Shown: positions 1 through 7,451, counted from the first letter of the stretch. The stretch: 12,512 nucleotides of DNA from JAYUHK01 sp043767025 (GCA_043767025.1 JAYUHK010000228.1:1-12512), one strand, 5' to 3'. Notes: generated from the sequence alone by a model not told the origin. Made by a program: numbers and translations.

Positions 1-915
1 TCCGCCGTTGCAAGACACATTTGTACTTGTGATAGAAAGAGATATTGCCGAAGGCGATGATATTGCTGCTGAACCAATTTTTGTACAACCTTTCGTATCA
101 GTAACTGTGACAGTATAGTTTCCTGTCGGTATGTTAGAAATCGTTTGAGTTGTAGCTCCATTGCTCCACAAGTAGGTATAGCTTGGCGTTCCTCCAGAAG
201 GATTCGCAGTGATACTTCCAGTCACTCCATTGCAAGTTGCATTCGTTATTGCGAAGGCTAAAGTAATAGCAGTTGGCTCGCCGATAAAAACGCTTGCCGT
301 TTTGCTACAACCATTTGCATCGGTGACAGTCACCGTATTGTTTCCTGCGGAAAGATTTGTTTTTGTAGGTCCAGAACCGCCGCCGCTCCAAGCGTAAGTG
401 TAAGGCGATGTGCCGCCAGAAACATTTGCAGTTGCTGAACCAGTATTTGCTCCAGCGCACCCAATATCTGTTTTGGATATGGTGACTGTGATGTCTTGTG
501 GTTGAGTGATGGTGACAGAGGTAGTTTTTTGGCAGTTGTTGTTGTCAGTGACAGTGAGCGTGTATGTACCGGCTGACAATGCGTTTATGAAAGGCGAAGT
601 AAGGTTATTGCTCCATTTGAAAGTATATGGTCCAACACCGCCCGAAGCCGAAGCCGTAGCGTTTCCGTTATTTTGCCCAAAACAAGTTACATTATTTGAA
701 GTGGCACTTGCTTGGACGGCAGTTGGAGAAGTAATTGTCGTGCTGGCGGTTGCGGTACAACCGATCGCATCGGTCATGGTGACTGAATAAGTTCCGGCAG
801 GCAGATTGATAGGATTTTGTTGGTTGCCGATGGTATTTGGATTCCAGTTGAAGTTGAAGGGTTGCGTGCCTGCAAAAATTATTAAATTAATTGCTCCTGT
901 AGAGCCTCCGTTGCA
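1..915 (-). repeat. Four complete SprB-type repeats plus the start of a fifth
   Basis: The first Cys of each repeat lies at residues 268, 345, 420, 495 and 569 of the adhesin, so the periods are 77, 75, 75 and 74 residues. Each unit has the order C.G....G......GG..PY.Y.W, then a turn, L.AG.YTVTVTD..GC, then a short linker ending in SP/EP/QP. Units differ clearly in sequence, so this is an old protein repeat rather than a recent DNA duplication. The fifth copy is cut by the window edge, so more copies may follow. Confidence 0.85.
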
Positions 916-1716
916 GGCTACCATAGAGGCGTTGGGGGTAATAACTGGCTTGGGTTTTAGGCTTACGGTTACGATATTAGAGGGCGTAAAATCGGTGCAA
1001 CCGACTCTGCGCGCCACGCGGACATAGTAAGTGGTAGCGGTAATGGCTGGCGGGTCATAAAAAAGTCCAGTCGCGCCTATTATACGAGTCCAAGCGGAGC
1101 TGCCGTTGAAATATGGAACGCCTGTGAGGCTTTTGAACCATGCGTACTCAATGACTCCCATACCGCCCGTTGGGGCAGTTTGATTTACAAGAGTCGTAGG
1201 GTCATAAGATGGAAAGCAGCCCATTTGGTCTTGTTGAATTTTTCCACCATTGGTAATATTATCGCAACATTCAAGTCTTTTGACGATAATGTTTGATTCG
1301 GCGGCAAACTCTGTGCAACCAACTCTGCGCGAACATCTTACATAATAAGTGGTTTGCGAAATCGGTCCGGGGTCGTAGCTCGGAGCGTTGCTCATCATCA
1401 CTGGAGTCCAGTTGATGACTGCTGCATTCGGGTCGCCGGTGGTGTACATCCACATATATTCGATTACGCCAGAGCCACCTGTTGGAAATGTGGCGTTGGT
1501 AATGATAGATGGGTCGAAAGTCGGGTTAGGACAGGCAGTTTCATTGCCAGAGATGACACCACCGTAGGTGATGTTGTCGCAAACCAAGCATTTCTCGGGG
1601 TTGTTTGCTTGCAAATTTCCATGAAGTAAAAATCCCAAAGAAAGCAGTAAAAATGCAGCTTTTAGTGCAGACTTGCAGGGGATAAAAACCATGTCTTTCA
1701 AGTAAATAAGTTTCAT
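1..1716 (-). CDS. Large SprB-repeat surface adhesin-like protein (N-terminal part; 3' end beyond left edge)
   Basis: A stop-free frame of 572 codons runs from an ATG at 1716 to base 1 and continues out of the window. The N-terminus is a signal peptide: basic start (MKLIYLK), hydrophobic core AAFLLLSLGFLLHG around residues 20-33, and a likely cut after LQA (residue 37). Two related repeats of about 105 residues follow (46-150, 151-255), sharing CDNIT, IEY.W, TTYYVR and RR.GCT. From residue 268 come SprB-type repeats of 74-77 residues, each with an N-terminal Cys, SGG..PY.Y.WS, AG.YTVTVTD and GC. Proteins with such repeats in Bacteroidota are often very large, exported by the type IX system, and used in gliding or adhesion (SprB is the model). 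The C-terminal sorting domain that would prove T9SS export is not visible. A second ATG at residue 9 (1692) is a possible alternative start. The exact role is unknown. Confidence 0.85.
   Translation of the reverse strand, partial: MKLIYLKDMVFIPCKSALKAAFLLLSLGFLLHGNLQANNPEKCLVCDNITYGGVISGNETACPNPTFDPSIITNATFPTGGSGVIEYMWMYTTGDPNAAVINWTPVMMSNAPSYDPGPISQTTYYVRCSRRVGCTEFAAESNIIVKRLECCDNITNGGKIQQDQMGCFPSYDPTTLVNQTAPTGGMGVIEYAWFKSLTGVPYFNGSSAWTRIIGATGLFYDPPAITATTYYVRVARRVGCTDFTPSNIVTVSLKPKPVITPNASMVACNGGSTGAINLIIFAGTQPFNFNWNPNTIGNQQNPINLPAGTYSVTMTDAIGCTATASTTITSPTAVQASATSNNVTCFGQNNGNATASASGGVGPYTFKWSNNLTSPFINALSAGTYTLTVTDNNNCQKTTSVTITQPQDITVTISKTDIGCAGANTGSATANVSGGTSPYTYAWSGGGSGPTKTNLSAGNNTVTVTDANGCSKTASVFIGEPTAITLAFAITNATCNGVTGSITANPSGGTPSYTYLWSNGATTQTISNIPTGNYTVTVTDTKGCTKIGSAAISSPSAISLSITSTNVSCNGG
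952..1581 (-). repeat. Two tandem ~105-residue Cys-containing repeats before the SprB repeats
   Basis: Residues 46-150 and 151-255 of the adhesin align over their whole length. Shared blocks are CDNIT.GG.I, a Cys-containing stretch leading to DP, PTGG.GVIEY.W, a W..., YDP..I..TTYYVR and RR.GCT.F..SNI. Each copy has at least three Cys at matching positions (CDN, the Cys before P, GCT). I know this kind of repeat from large secreted Bacteroidota proteins but cannot name a family for it. Confidence 0.75.
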
Positions 1717-1760
1717 AAAAATGAAATTTTATTAGGTAATAATTTATAATGTAATTCGTT

Positions 1761-1793
1761 AAAATATAGTCACAAAAAAACCAACCAGACAAA
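1761..1793 (-). promoter_or_regulatory. Candidate promoter of the adhesin gene
   Basis: On the minus strand TTTG (1793-1790) is followed after 21 bases by TATATTTT (1768-1761), one mismatch from the Bacteroidota -7 box TAnnTTTG. It would start transcription about 40 bases before the ATG at 1716. The region is AT-rich, so a chance match is possible. Confidence 0.3.
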
Positions 1794-2003
1794 CAACTCT
1801 AATGTTTATCGTAGTCAAATAGAAAATGGAGTGTGTTAAAAATAACCAAACTAAAAAGTGTGGATTTTTGAGTGTCACAAAGGACGCTCTGAAAGTGGAG
1901 TTTTGCCAATCAAAATTCTTATCAATGGCAAATTTATTTATTAGGGTCGTAAAACTTAAATACTTACAAAAGTAATGCTAATAATTCAAAAAAGGTCACT
2001 AAT

Positions 2004-2047
2004 TGACATTTTTTTTATAAAAATGTCATATTTTTTTAAAAAAATAT
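2004..2047 (-). terminator. Adjacent AT-rich palindromes, candidate coaE transcription end
   Basis: Bases 2004-2013 (TGACATTTTT) pair perfectly with 2019-2028 around a 5-base loop. Directly beside it, 2028-2047 is a perfect 20-base palindrome built on T7A7. They lie 10-54 bases past the coaE stop codon. The stems have very low GC and the minus-strand transcript has no clean U-run right after the hairpin (a T6 stretch comes about 10 bases later), so the terminator role is inference. A protein-binding site is an alternative. Confidence 0.4.
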
Positions 2048-2057
2048 ATTGCTTGTT

Positions 2058-2648
2058 TCAAATCAACATTTTATGTATGTCAATTATTTGTGGTATTAAA
2101 AGTTGAGTGTCGTTATTTTGTATCACAAAATCTGATTTTGCCTCTCTCTGTTCGTCCGACCATTGCGATAATATCCTTCTTATGACGGAATGAAGGTCTG
2201 CAAAGTCACGTTTTTGGACACGATTTATTCTTATTTTTTCAAAAGCACTGACAGTGATGACTTTATCTGCCCATAAATAAGCACCACTTTCAAATAATAT
2301 TGCGGACTCCTTCAAAGCATACGAGAATTTTCCGTCGATGGTTTTGAACCAATTTTCTCCGTCTTCCATGACTTTGGGGTGTATTAAGTTGTTGAGCAAG
2401 GTTCTTTTTGTATCGTTTTCAAAAATTATTTTTGCTAAAAATGTACGATTAAGTTCTCCATTTTCATAATAAGCATCACGAGAAAATAAGTCACAAATTT
2501 CATTTTTTAATGTTAAATTATTATTCATCAGCCATTTTGCGCGCTCGTCTGAATAATAAACAGGAATATCCAAGACTTCAAATATTTTGCAAACAGTTGT
2601 TTTGCCGCTTCCAATACCGCCAGTAATTCCAACTTTTAGTGTTTTCAT
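2058..2648 (-). CDS. coaE: Dephospho-CoA kinase
   Basis: Catalyses the last step of coenzyme A synthesis: ATP-dependent phosphorylation of the 3'-hydroxyl of the dephospho-CoA ribose, in the cytoplasm. The 196-residue length is normal for the family (about 200). The Walker A loop GGIGSGKT is at residues 10-17, right after the first beta strand (LKVGIT), and is followed by VYYSDERAKWLM, the usual place of the Asp of the CoaE 'D.D/D..A..l' motif. Other family blocks are LIHPKVM and ESAILFESGAYLWADKVITVSA, where the lid leads into the strand before the R.QR-like segment (IRINRVQKRD). The SDFVIQNN block near the end is also typical (D/YVI.N..). The gene is divergent from the 2727 gene with 78 bases between, and a TATATTTG box lies about 50 bases before the ATG. 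Nothing looks broken. Confidence 0.95.
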   Translation of the reverse strand: MKTLKVGITGGIGSGKTTVCKIFEVLDIPVYYSDERAKWLMNNNLTLKNEICDLFSRDAYYENGELNRTFLAKIIFENDTKRTLLNNLIHPKVMEDGENWFKTIDGKFSYALKESAILFESGAYLWADKVITVSAFEKIRINRVQKRDFADLHSVIRRILSQWSDEQREAKSDFVIQNNDTQLLIPQIIDIHKMLI

Positions 2649-2697
2649 AGATAATTTTTTTTTGAAACATTATACTGCTCGAAGGCGTTAAACTGGG

Positions 2698-2705
2698 CAA
2701 ATATA
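2698..2705 (-). promoter_or_regulatory. Candidate -7 promoter box of coaE
   Basis: The minus strand reads TATATTTG, an exact match to the Bacteroidota -7 consensus TAnnTTTG, 49 bases before the coaE ATG. No clear TTTG/TTG -33 element is seen upstream; that region overlaps the start of the divergent 2727 gene. Confidence 0.45.
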
Positions 2706-2726
2706 CAACGAAATTTTTAAAAAAAT

Positions 2727-3257
2727 ATGGAAAAAGAACTTTTAGGTGTTGGCTCACGGGTAAAACACGCTGCTTTTGGCGAGGGCGTGGTGACGCGGCT
2801 TCATCTGGCGGCGTATGAGGTTTGCTTCATGCAGTATGGACTGAAAAATGTGGGCAAAGACGCTGCAAATTGGGAAATTATTGAGGCTATCGCAGCAGAC
2901 TCGGCGGTTACTTTTTCGGAAGCCGAAAAATCTTTGGCGAGGGTGTTGCGCGCTTGGTTGGATACTTCGGAGATTATTCCGATTCACGAAAAGTGGCGTG
3001 GCGGAAAACTGATTATGGAGGCTGGCGAAACCAATTTGCAAGGAAAAGAGCTGCCGATAGAAACTTTTTTTCATAAAATAGTGATGGTTCGTGACAGGAT
3101 TCGGGTGATGGAACAAAAAATAAATGCCAGCAAGTTGCAGGAAGACGAAAAAATAGACTTGCAGCAATACATCACAAAGATTTACGGCAGTTTGACTACT
3201 TTTAATGTGCTTTTCAAGGAAAAAGAGGATTATTTTACGGGAGAAAAAACCAAATAG
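2727..3257 (+). CDS. Conserved Bacteroidota protein of unknown function
   Basis: A 176-residue soluble protein without signal peptide or membrane segment. Residues 7-40 (GVGSRVKHAAFGEGVV...VCFMQYG) look like a small beta-barrel of the type seen as G.RV.H..FG.GVV in UvrD-family C-termini, which are Tudor/KOW-like folds. The C-terminal half is helical and very distinctive: WRGGKLI, IETFFHKIVMVRDRIRVMEQKINAS and DLQQYITKIYGSLTTFNVLF. From memory this C-terminal block is strongly conserved in otherwise unannotated Bacteroidota proteins; that recollection could not be checked here. The ATG at 2727 directly follows an A-rich stretch and gives a sensible start. It is divergent from coaE and 47 bases ahead of the thioredoxin-like lipoprotein gene, so it may be first in that transcript. 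A nucleic-acid or polymerase-related role is possible from the N-terminal fold but unproven. Confidence 0.8.
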   Translation: MEKELLGVGSRVKHAAFGEGVVTRLHLAAYEVCFMQYGLKNVGKDAANWEIIEAIAADSAVTFSEAEKSLARVLRAWLDTSEIIPIHEKWRGGKLIMEAGETNLQGKELPIETFFHKIVMVRDRIRVMEQKINASKLQEDEKIDLQQYITKIYGSLTTFNVLFKEKEDYFTGEKTK

Positions 3258-3263
3258 GATTTT

Positions 3264-3272
3264 TGTCACAAA
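3264..3272 (+). repeat. TGTCACAAA iterated word, upstream of the lipoprotein gene
   Basis: One of seven copies of the 9-mer TGTCACAAA in the window; this one lies 33 bases before the lipoprotein ATG, in a 47-base gap. The others are at 1873-1881 (+), 8717-8725 (-), 8813-8821 (+), 10094-10102 (-), 10645-10653 (+) and 12278-12286 (-). Four copies are intergenic and three are inside genes. Confidence 0.6.
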
Positions 3273-3304
3273 TTTTTAATTATTTCAAATTAATTTTACC
3301 AATT

Positions 3305-4618
3305 ATGAAAATATTTTCGACGTTGTGTGCGGCTTTTGCAATTATTTTTTTAGCTCAATCTTGTATCGTGATGGAGCATAAATACACTGCCGTGGCTCCC
3401 GGAAAGTGGCGCGCGGTACTCCAGTTGGAGGATACGAAGCAAGGATTGGGGACGAAAAAAGAACCCGCTAAAAATTTTGAGGCGGTGTCGCAAGGTGAGC
3501 TACCGTTCAATTTTGAGGTTATCTACACGGACGCAAATAATTTTTATATCGAACTTATCAACGGTTCGGAGCGTGTGAAGGCGAGCGAAATAAGTATTGG
3601 GCGTGACCGTGCGACTGGAAAAGATACGCTTTTGGTCAAGTTTCCAGCTTATGATTCGTATATAAAAGCTATCTACGAAGGCAGCGTGATGCAAGGAAAA
3701 TGGGTCGTGTCGAGCAAAGAAAATTATAGCATTCCATTTTTGGCGCGGCAGGGACAGGATTACAGATTTTCGACGCTTCGCAAAGAGCCTCTGACCGATA
3801 TTTCGGGGACGTGGGAGGCTTCTTTTGAAGATGCAGGCAATCCGCCCGAAAAAGCGGTAGGCGAATTTCAGCAAAAAGGTAATTTTTTGACGGGTACATT
3901 TTTGACGGAGTCGGGCGATTATCGGTATCTGGAAGGCACGGTGCAGGCAAATAAAATTTATTTGTCGTGCTTCGATGGCACCCACGCCTTTCTTTTTGAA
4001 GGCAAACTAACGGACGAAAACAATCTAACTGGCTTTTTCAAGTCTGGTATTCATTACAAGACTACTTGGAGTGCCAAGCGAAATCCACAAGCTACCCTAC
4101 CCGACGCATATAATGTTACAAAAATAATTCAGCCCTCAAAAGAAATTAATTTAGACTTTTTGAGTTCAAATAATCAAAAAATAAATTTACAAAATGCTGA
4201 TTATCAAGGCAAAGTGAAGATAATTCAGGTGTCTGGCACTTGGTGTCCGAACTGCAAAGACGAAACAAATTTTCTAACAAATTACATAAAAAATAACAAT
4301 TTTGACGATTTGGCAATAATTGGCTTGTATTTTGAAAGGTATAAAGAGAGTGAGAAAGCAAACCAGCATCTTGAAGTTTATAAAAAACTGATGCAAATTC
4401 CTTGGCAAATCGCTTTTGTAGGAGAAGCAAGCAAGGAAATAGCATCGAAATCTTTTCCCCAAATCGATAAAATTCGCGCCTTTCCGACTTTGTTAATCGT
4501 TGATAAACAAAATAAAATTCGGTTGGTACATACGGGTTTTTCGGGACCAGCAACCAGCAAATACAACGAATTTGCGCAAAACTTCGATAAATTGATTCGC
4601 GACTTGCTCAAAAAGTAA
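3305..4618 (+). CDS. Lipoprotein with C-terminal thioredoxin-like (TlpA/ResA-type) domain
   Basis: The 437-residue start is the ATG at 3305; a longer reading from TTG at 3263 adds 14 residues ahead of the signal peptide and is unlikely. MKIFSTLCAAFAIIFLAQSC is a lipoprotein signal with the lipid-bearing Cys at residue 20. Residues 25-160 and 165-258 are beta-rich (the second starts ISGTW and ends TTWSAK) and match no named domain I can assign. Residues 280-437 are thioredoxin-like: GTWCPNC with the redox pair Cys314/Cys317, a strand-helix pattern, and the cis-Pro loop AFPTLLIVD (Pro394). TlpA-like proteins act in the periplasm as thiol-disulfide reductases, for example in cytochrome c maturation or oxidative-stress repair. 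The substrate here is unknown. Two further Cys (residues 8 and 222) are not part of the active site. Codon composition turns AT-richer from about 4100, near the domain border. Confidence 0.85.
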   Translation: MKIFSTLCAAFAIIFLAQSCIVMEHKYTAVAPGKWRAVLQLEDTKQGLGTKKEPAKNFEAVSQGELPFNFEVIYTDANNFYIELINGSERVKASEISIGRDRATGKDTLLVKFPAYDSYIKAIYEGSVMQGKWVVSSKENYSIPFLARQGQDYRFSTLRKEPLTDISGTWEASFEDAGNPPEKAVGEFQQKGNFLTGTFLTESGDYRYLEGTVQANKIYLSCFDGTHAFLFEGKLTDENNLTGFFKSGIHYKTTWSAKRNPQATLPDAYNVTKIIQPSKEINLDFLSSNNQKINLQNADYQGKVKIIQVSGTWCPNCKDETNFLTNYIKNNNFDDLAIIGLYFERYKESEKANQHLEVYKKLMQIPWQIAFVGEASKEIASKSFPQIDKIRAFPTLLIVDKQNKIRLVHTGFSGPATSKYNEFAQNFDKLIRDLLKK

Positions 4619-4657
4619 TAGGCTTTTACGACTTTAACCGAGCAAACTTACGAGAAA

Positions 4658-7168
4658 ATGGCAAAAAAGCCAAGCAATATCGCCCTTGCGTATTGTGTAG
4701 AACATGAACATATTGCCGAAATTATTGGCACACAACTGACTCTGCGAGATTTCATCGTAAAGTTTAGTTCGGTGCGCAACGACCTTCCAGATGTCGCCTT
4801 TCTTTCCGATAGATTGGCAGCCACTTCCGATTTTGTTGTTTTTATTGTCACAGATAATTTTTTGAAATCCGAAAAATGTATGTTCGGTGCATTGGATTTA
4901 TTTCAAAATTTAGCTGCCAACCACCAAGTTTTTACAATAATAGCCGACGGAGAATATGCCGAAAAAGGGCAAGAAATTACTAAAGTTCCTACCTCTTTCG
5001 GACGCGTCAAAGACGTGATTGACTACATGAATTTTTGGCAGGACAAGTATTTGGCACTCCGAAAAGAAAAAAGAGAACTTCAAGACGAACTCCAAGAAAG
5101 CAGCGTTTTAACGCCTTTGGACGAAAGAGTAAACGTAGCCCGTGCTATTACTGCCGAAATAAACGACTTCCTTCGCTTTGTATTCAGCTTGGGAGGACCG
5201 ACTTTTGAGCAACTCGTCGCCGAGCAATATCGCCCTTTATTTGATGCTTTGGGCGTAGAAATTATTACCCAAAGCGACCGACTCAACTTCAAGCAATCTG
5301 ACGAAAATTTTGATAAACCATTGGACGAGTTTCCGGTTGTCGAGTTGGTAAAATCTAGTAATCCTCTGCCGATTCGCTCTGCGTCGAAGCCGCTTTTGGA
5401 GCAAATAGTGAGCGGAGATGCAAAACCGCTTTACGATAAATCCTCGATGGACGCACTATTCACTGGCTCTGAAAGCAGTTTTGACAAATATCTGTCCGAA
5501 GCCGAACCAGTGTTGCCTGCAAAGAGTAAAGCTGAAAAGGAGTCCATTGATGAAAAAATTAAAGATAAAAATAAGGAAATTGTGACATTAGAAGATATGG
5601 AAGAATCTTCTGTGCAGGAGTTGATTTTTCAGTTTGAGCAAATGAGCAGAGAGCAACAAAGTCAAAAAAATGAAGCCCAAAATGAAGAAATTTTCACTTC
5701 AAAAGATGTAAACGATACCGTCGATAACTCCGCTTCCGCAGAGCCAAGCAGCGAAACTGACAAAAAATATCAAGCCGCTTACGACAGCATTATGACCGAA
5801 CACAATCCCGATAAGGCGGTTTTTTTGCTACAAAAAATACTAAAAACGGATAAATACCACACGCCGTCGCTTTTTTTATTGGCGGAAGTGATGGAAGTAA
5901 AAAAGAATTATTCGGAAGCGAAAACGAATTATGAAAAAGTTGCTTTTTTAGATGCAGATTACCCAAATATTTATTATAAATTAGGTTTTTTGACCGCTTT
6001 CAAACTGCGTGGCAAAAAGAAAAAAGCAGTAAAATATTTTAAAAATGCGCTGAAACGTGACAAAAAAAATTCCGATGCTGCCTACCAGTTAGCTGTGATT
6101 TTGTACGAAGAGTTGGGCGAATACAAGCAAGCTGCGCATTATTTTAAGAAAACACTCAAAATAAATCCTTTCCACCCGTTTGCGAACTATGATTTGGCGG
6201 TGATGTACCACGAATTAGACGAAAAATCACTTGCTGCGAATTACTATCGTGCAGCCATCGAAATCAATGAAGACCTAAAAACTGCCCAAAATGACCGCGC
6301 GTTCAGTCTTTACAGTTTGGATTTTGCCAACCAGCCGACTGCTCTCAAACATACGGGTTTCGTTTCGACTGAAAATTTTGAACTCAAAAAAGTTGATGTA
6401 AAAACGGTTTTGATTACGGGAGCAACTTCGGGAATAGGAAAAGCGGTGGCAGAAATTTTTGCCAAAAACGGACATCGCGTTATTGTCACGGGTCGGAGAA
6501 CGGAACGTTTGGAGGAATTGCAAAAGAATTTTTCCAAAAATTATCCGCGTGCGGAGGTAAAAACACTCAATTTTGATGTCCGAAGTGCCAAAGATTCTGA
6601 AAGTATGGTCAATTCGTTGCCGCCAGAATGGTCGAAAATTGATATTTTAGTCAACAATGCAGGACTTGCCAAAGGTCTTTCTTTTATCCAAGAAGGCGAT
6701 TTGGAGCATTGGGAGCAGATGATTGACACCAATATTAAAGGGCTTTTGTACATGACGAGATTGGTCGCACCCAAGATGGTGGCTCAAAAAAACGGTCACA
6801 TCATCAACATTGGCTCTACGGCTGCCAAAGAAGTCTATCCGAAGGGCAACGTTTACAGCGCGACCAAATTCGCGGTAGATGCGCTGACCAAAGGAATGAG
6901 ATTGGACTTGTACGAACACAATATCCGAGTGAGTCAAATCAATCCCGGACACGTAGAAGAAACTGAATTTGCAAAAGTTCGCTTTGACGGCGACGAAGAA
7001 AAAGCAAAAATTTACGAGGATTTTCAGCCTTTGAAAGCGTCCGACGTAGCTGAATCCGTTTATTTTATAGCAACTCGCCCGCAACGCGTCACTATTCAGG
7101 ACGTAGTGATGACCAGTACGCAGCAAGCTGGCTCCACTTATATCAATCGAAGCGGGCGCGAAGATTGA
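4658..7168 (+). CDS. TIR-like / TPR / YdfG-like short-chain dehydrogenase fusion protein
   Basis: One uninterrupted 836-codon frame from the ATG at 4658. Residues 7-100 resemble a TIR domain: strand NIALAYC, then LAATSDFVVFIVTDNFLKSEKC (the TIR 'S.WC' region) and strand QVFTIIADG. Residues 117-146 are a charged helix (FWQDKYLALRKEKREL). Residues 150-365 are a low-homology, acidic, partly disordered linker. Residues 371-540 hold about five TPR repeats. Residues 581-836 are a classical SDR: TGATSGIG (587-594), NNAG (666-669), Asn692, Ser720, Tyr733 and Lys737 form the usual tetrad, and GRR after strand 2 favours NADP(H). The SDR is close to E. coli YdfG (3-hydroxy acid / malonic semialdehyde reductase) in blocks such as DILVNNAGLA.G, MIDTN.KGL.YMTR and GHIINIGSTA. 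No signal peptide, so cytoplasmic. Gly77 sits where catalytic TIR domains have Glu. The domains are seen in sequence; the joint function is unknown. Confidence 0.8.
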   Translation: MAKKPSNIALAYCVEHEHIAEIIGTQLTLRDFIVKFSSVRNDLPDVAFLSDRLAATSDFVVFIVTDNFLKSEKCMFGALDLFQNLAANHQVFTIIADGEYAEKGQEITKVPTSFGRVKDVIDYMNFWQDKYLALRKEKRELQDELQESSVLTPLDERVNVARAITAEINDFLRFVFSLGGPTFEQLVAEQYRPLFDALGVEIITQSDRLNFKQSDENFDKPLDEFPVVELVKSSNPLPIRSASKPLLEQIVSGDAKPLYDKSSMDALFTGSESSFDKYLSEAEPVLPAKSKAEKESIDEKIKDKNKEIVTLEDMEESSVQELIFQFEQMSREQQSQKNEAQNEEIFTSKDVNDTVDNSASAEPSSETDKKYQAAYDSIMTEHNPDKAVFLLQKILKTDKYHTPSLFLLAEVMEVKKNYSEAKTNYEKVAFLDADYPNIYYKLGFLTAFKLRGKKKKAVKYFKNALKRDKKNSDAAYQLAVILYEELGEYKQAAHYFKKTLKINPFHPFANYDLAVMYHELDEKSLAANYYRAAIEINEDLKTAQNDRAFSLYSLDFANQPTALKHTGFVSTENFELKKVDVKTVLITGATSGIGKAVAEIFAKNGHRVIVTGRRTERLEELQKNFSKNYPRAEVKTLNFDVRSAKDSESMVNSLPPEWSKIDILVNNAGLAKGLSFIQEGDLEHWEQMIDTNIKGLLYMTRLVAPKMVAQKNGHIINIGSTAAKEVYPKGNVYSATKFAVDALTKGMRLDLYEHNIRVSQINPGHVEETEFAKVRFDGDEEKAKIYEDFQPLKASDVAESVYFIATRPQRVTIQDVVMTSTQQAGSTYINRSGRED

Positions 7169-7180
7169 GCAATCAAGTTG

Positions 7181-7423
7181 CTACAATTTCAATTTTTTAA
7201 GAATCCAAAGTGCTACCAAAGCACCGCAAGTCGCGGTAATCAATGCCCCAAAGAAGCCTCCGCCTGCCGAAATATTTAAAAATCCAAATATTTTCCCACC
7301 AATTATCGCTCCAATCACTCCGATTACGATGTTGCCGAGCAAGCCAAAAGTGCGCTTACCCGTAAATTGCGCACTCAAATAACCCGCCAGCGCGCCAATA
7401 ATTAGGAATAATAAATCAGACAT
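7181..7423 (-). CDS. GlsB/YeaQ/YmgE family small membrane protein
   Basis: 80 residues, the usual length for this family (also called transglycosylase-associated protein). Three hydrophobic segments at about residues 2-16, 27-45 and 55-76 are separated by the family signature: GYLSAQFTGKRTFGLLGNIVIGVIGAIIGG, the Gly-rich central block, then SAGGGFFGALITATCGALVALWI. It ends in a basic tail (KKLKL). Family members sit in the inner membrane and are often linked to stress, but a molecular function is not established, and the transglycosylase name is historical. It converges on the fusion gene with only 12 bases between the two stop codons. A TATCTTTG box lies 28 bases before its ATG, so it is probably a single-gene transcript divergent from lipB. 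Confidence 0.9.
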   Translation of the reverse strand: MSDLLFLIIGALAGYLSAQFTGKRTFGLLGNIVIGVIGAIIGGKIFGFLNISAGGGFFGALITATCGALVALWILKKLKL

Positions 7424-7451
7424 AAGTTGCTAAAAATTTTGTTATAAATGA

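Larger units (their letters stand above)
1717..2057. other. 341-base AT-rich non-coding region between the adhesin gene and coaE
   Basis: No plausible gene is seen on either strand. It holds the candidate adhesin promoter (1761-1793), one copy of TGTCACAAA (1873-1881), a 7-bp inverted repeat TTTGCCA/TGGCAAA with a 17-base loop (1902-1932), and two adjacent palindromes (2004-2028 and 2028-2047) just beyond the coaE stop. Both flanking genes are on the minus strand, so it must contain the end of the coaE transcript and the start of the adhesin transcript. Confidence 0.6.

Noticed and set aside
209..1027. Several plus-strand open frames across the adhesin repeats
   Set aside because: They are antisense shadows of the repeat-bearing minus-strand frame; the Val/Ala-rich proteins only mirror the Thr/Ser/Gly-rich repeats.
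3263..3304. TTG at 3263 as start of the lipoprotein gene
   Set aside because: It adds 14 residues before a complete lipoprotein signal peptide that begins at the ATG at 3305, and it crosses a TGTCACAAA copy in the gap.
7168..7182. Small hairpin AGCAA/TTGCT between the converging fusion gene and GlsB-type gene
   Set aside because: Only a 5-bp stem, with the T-run not directly adjacent; too weak to call a terminator.
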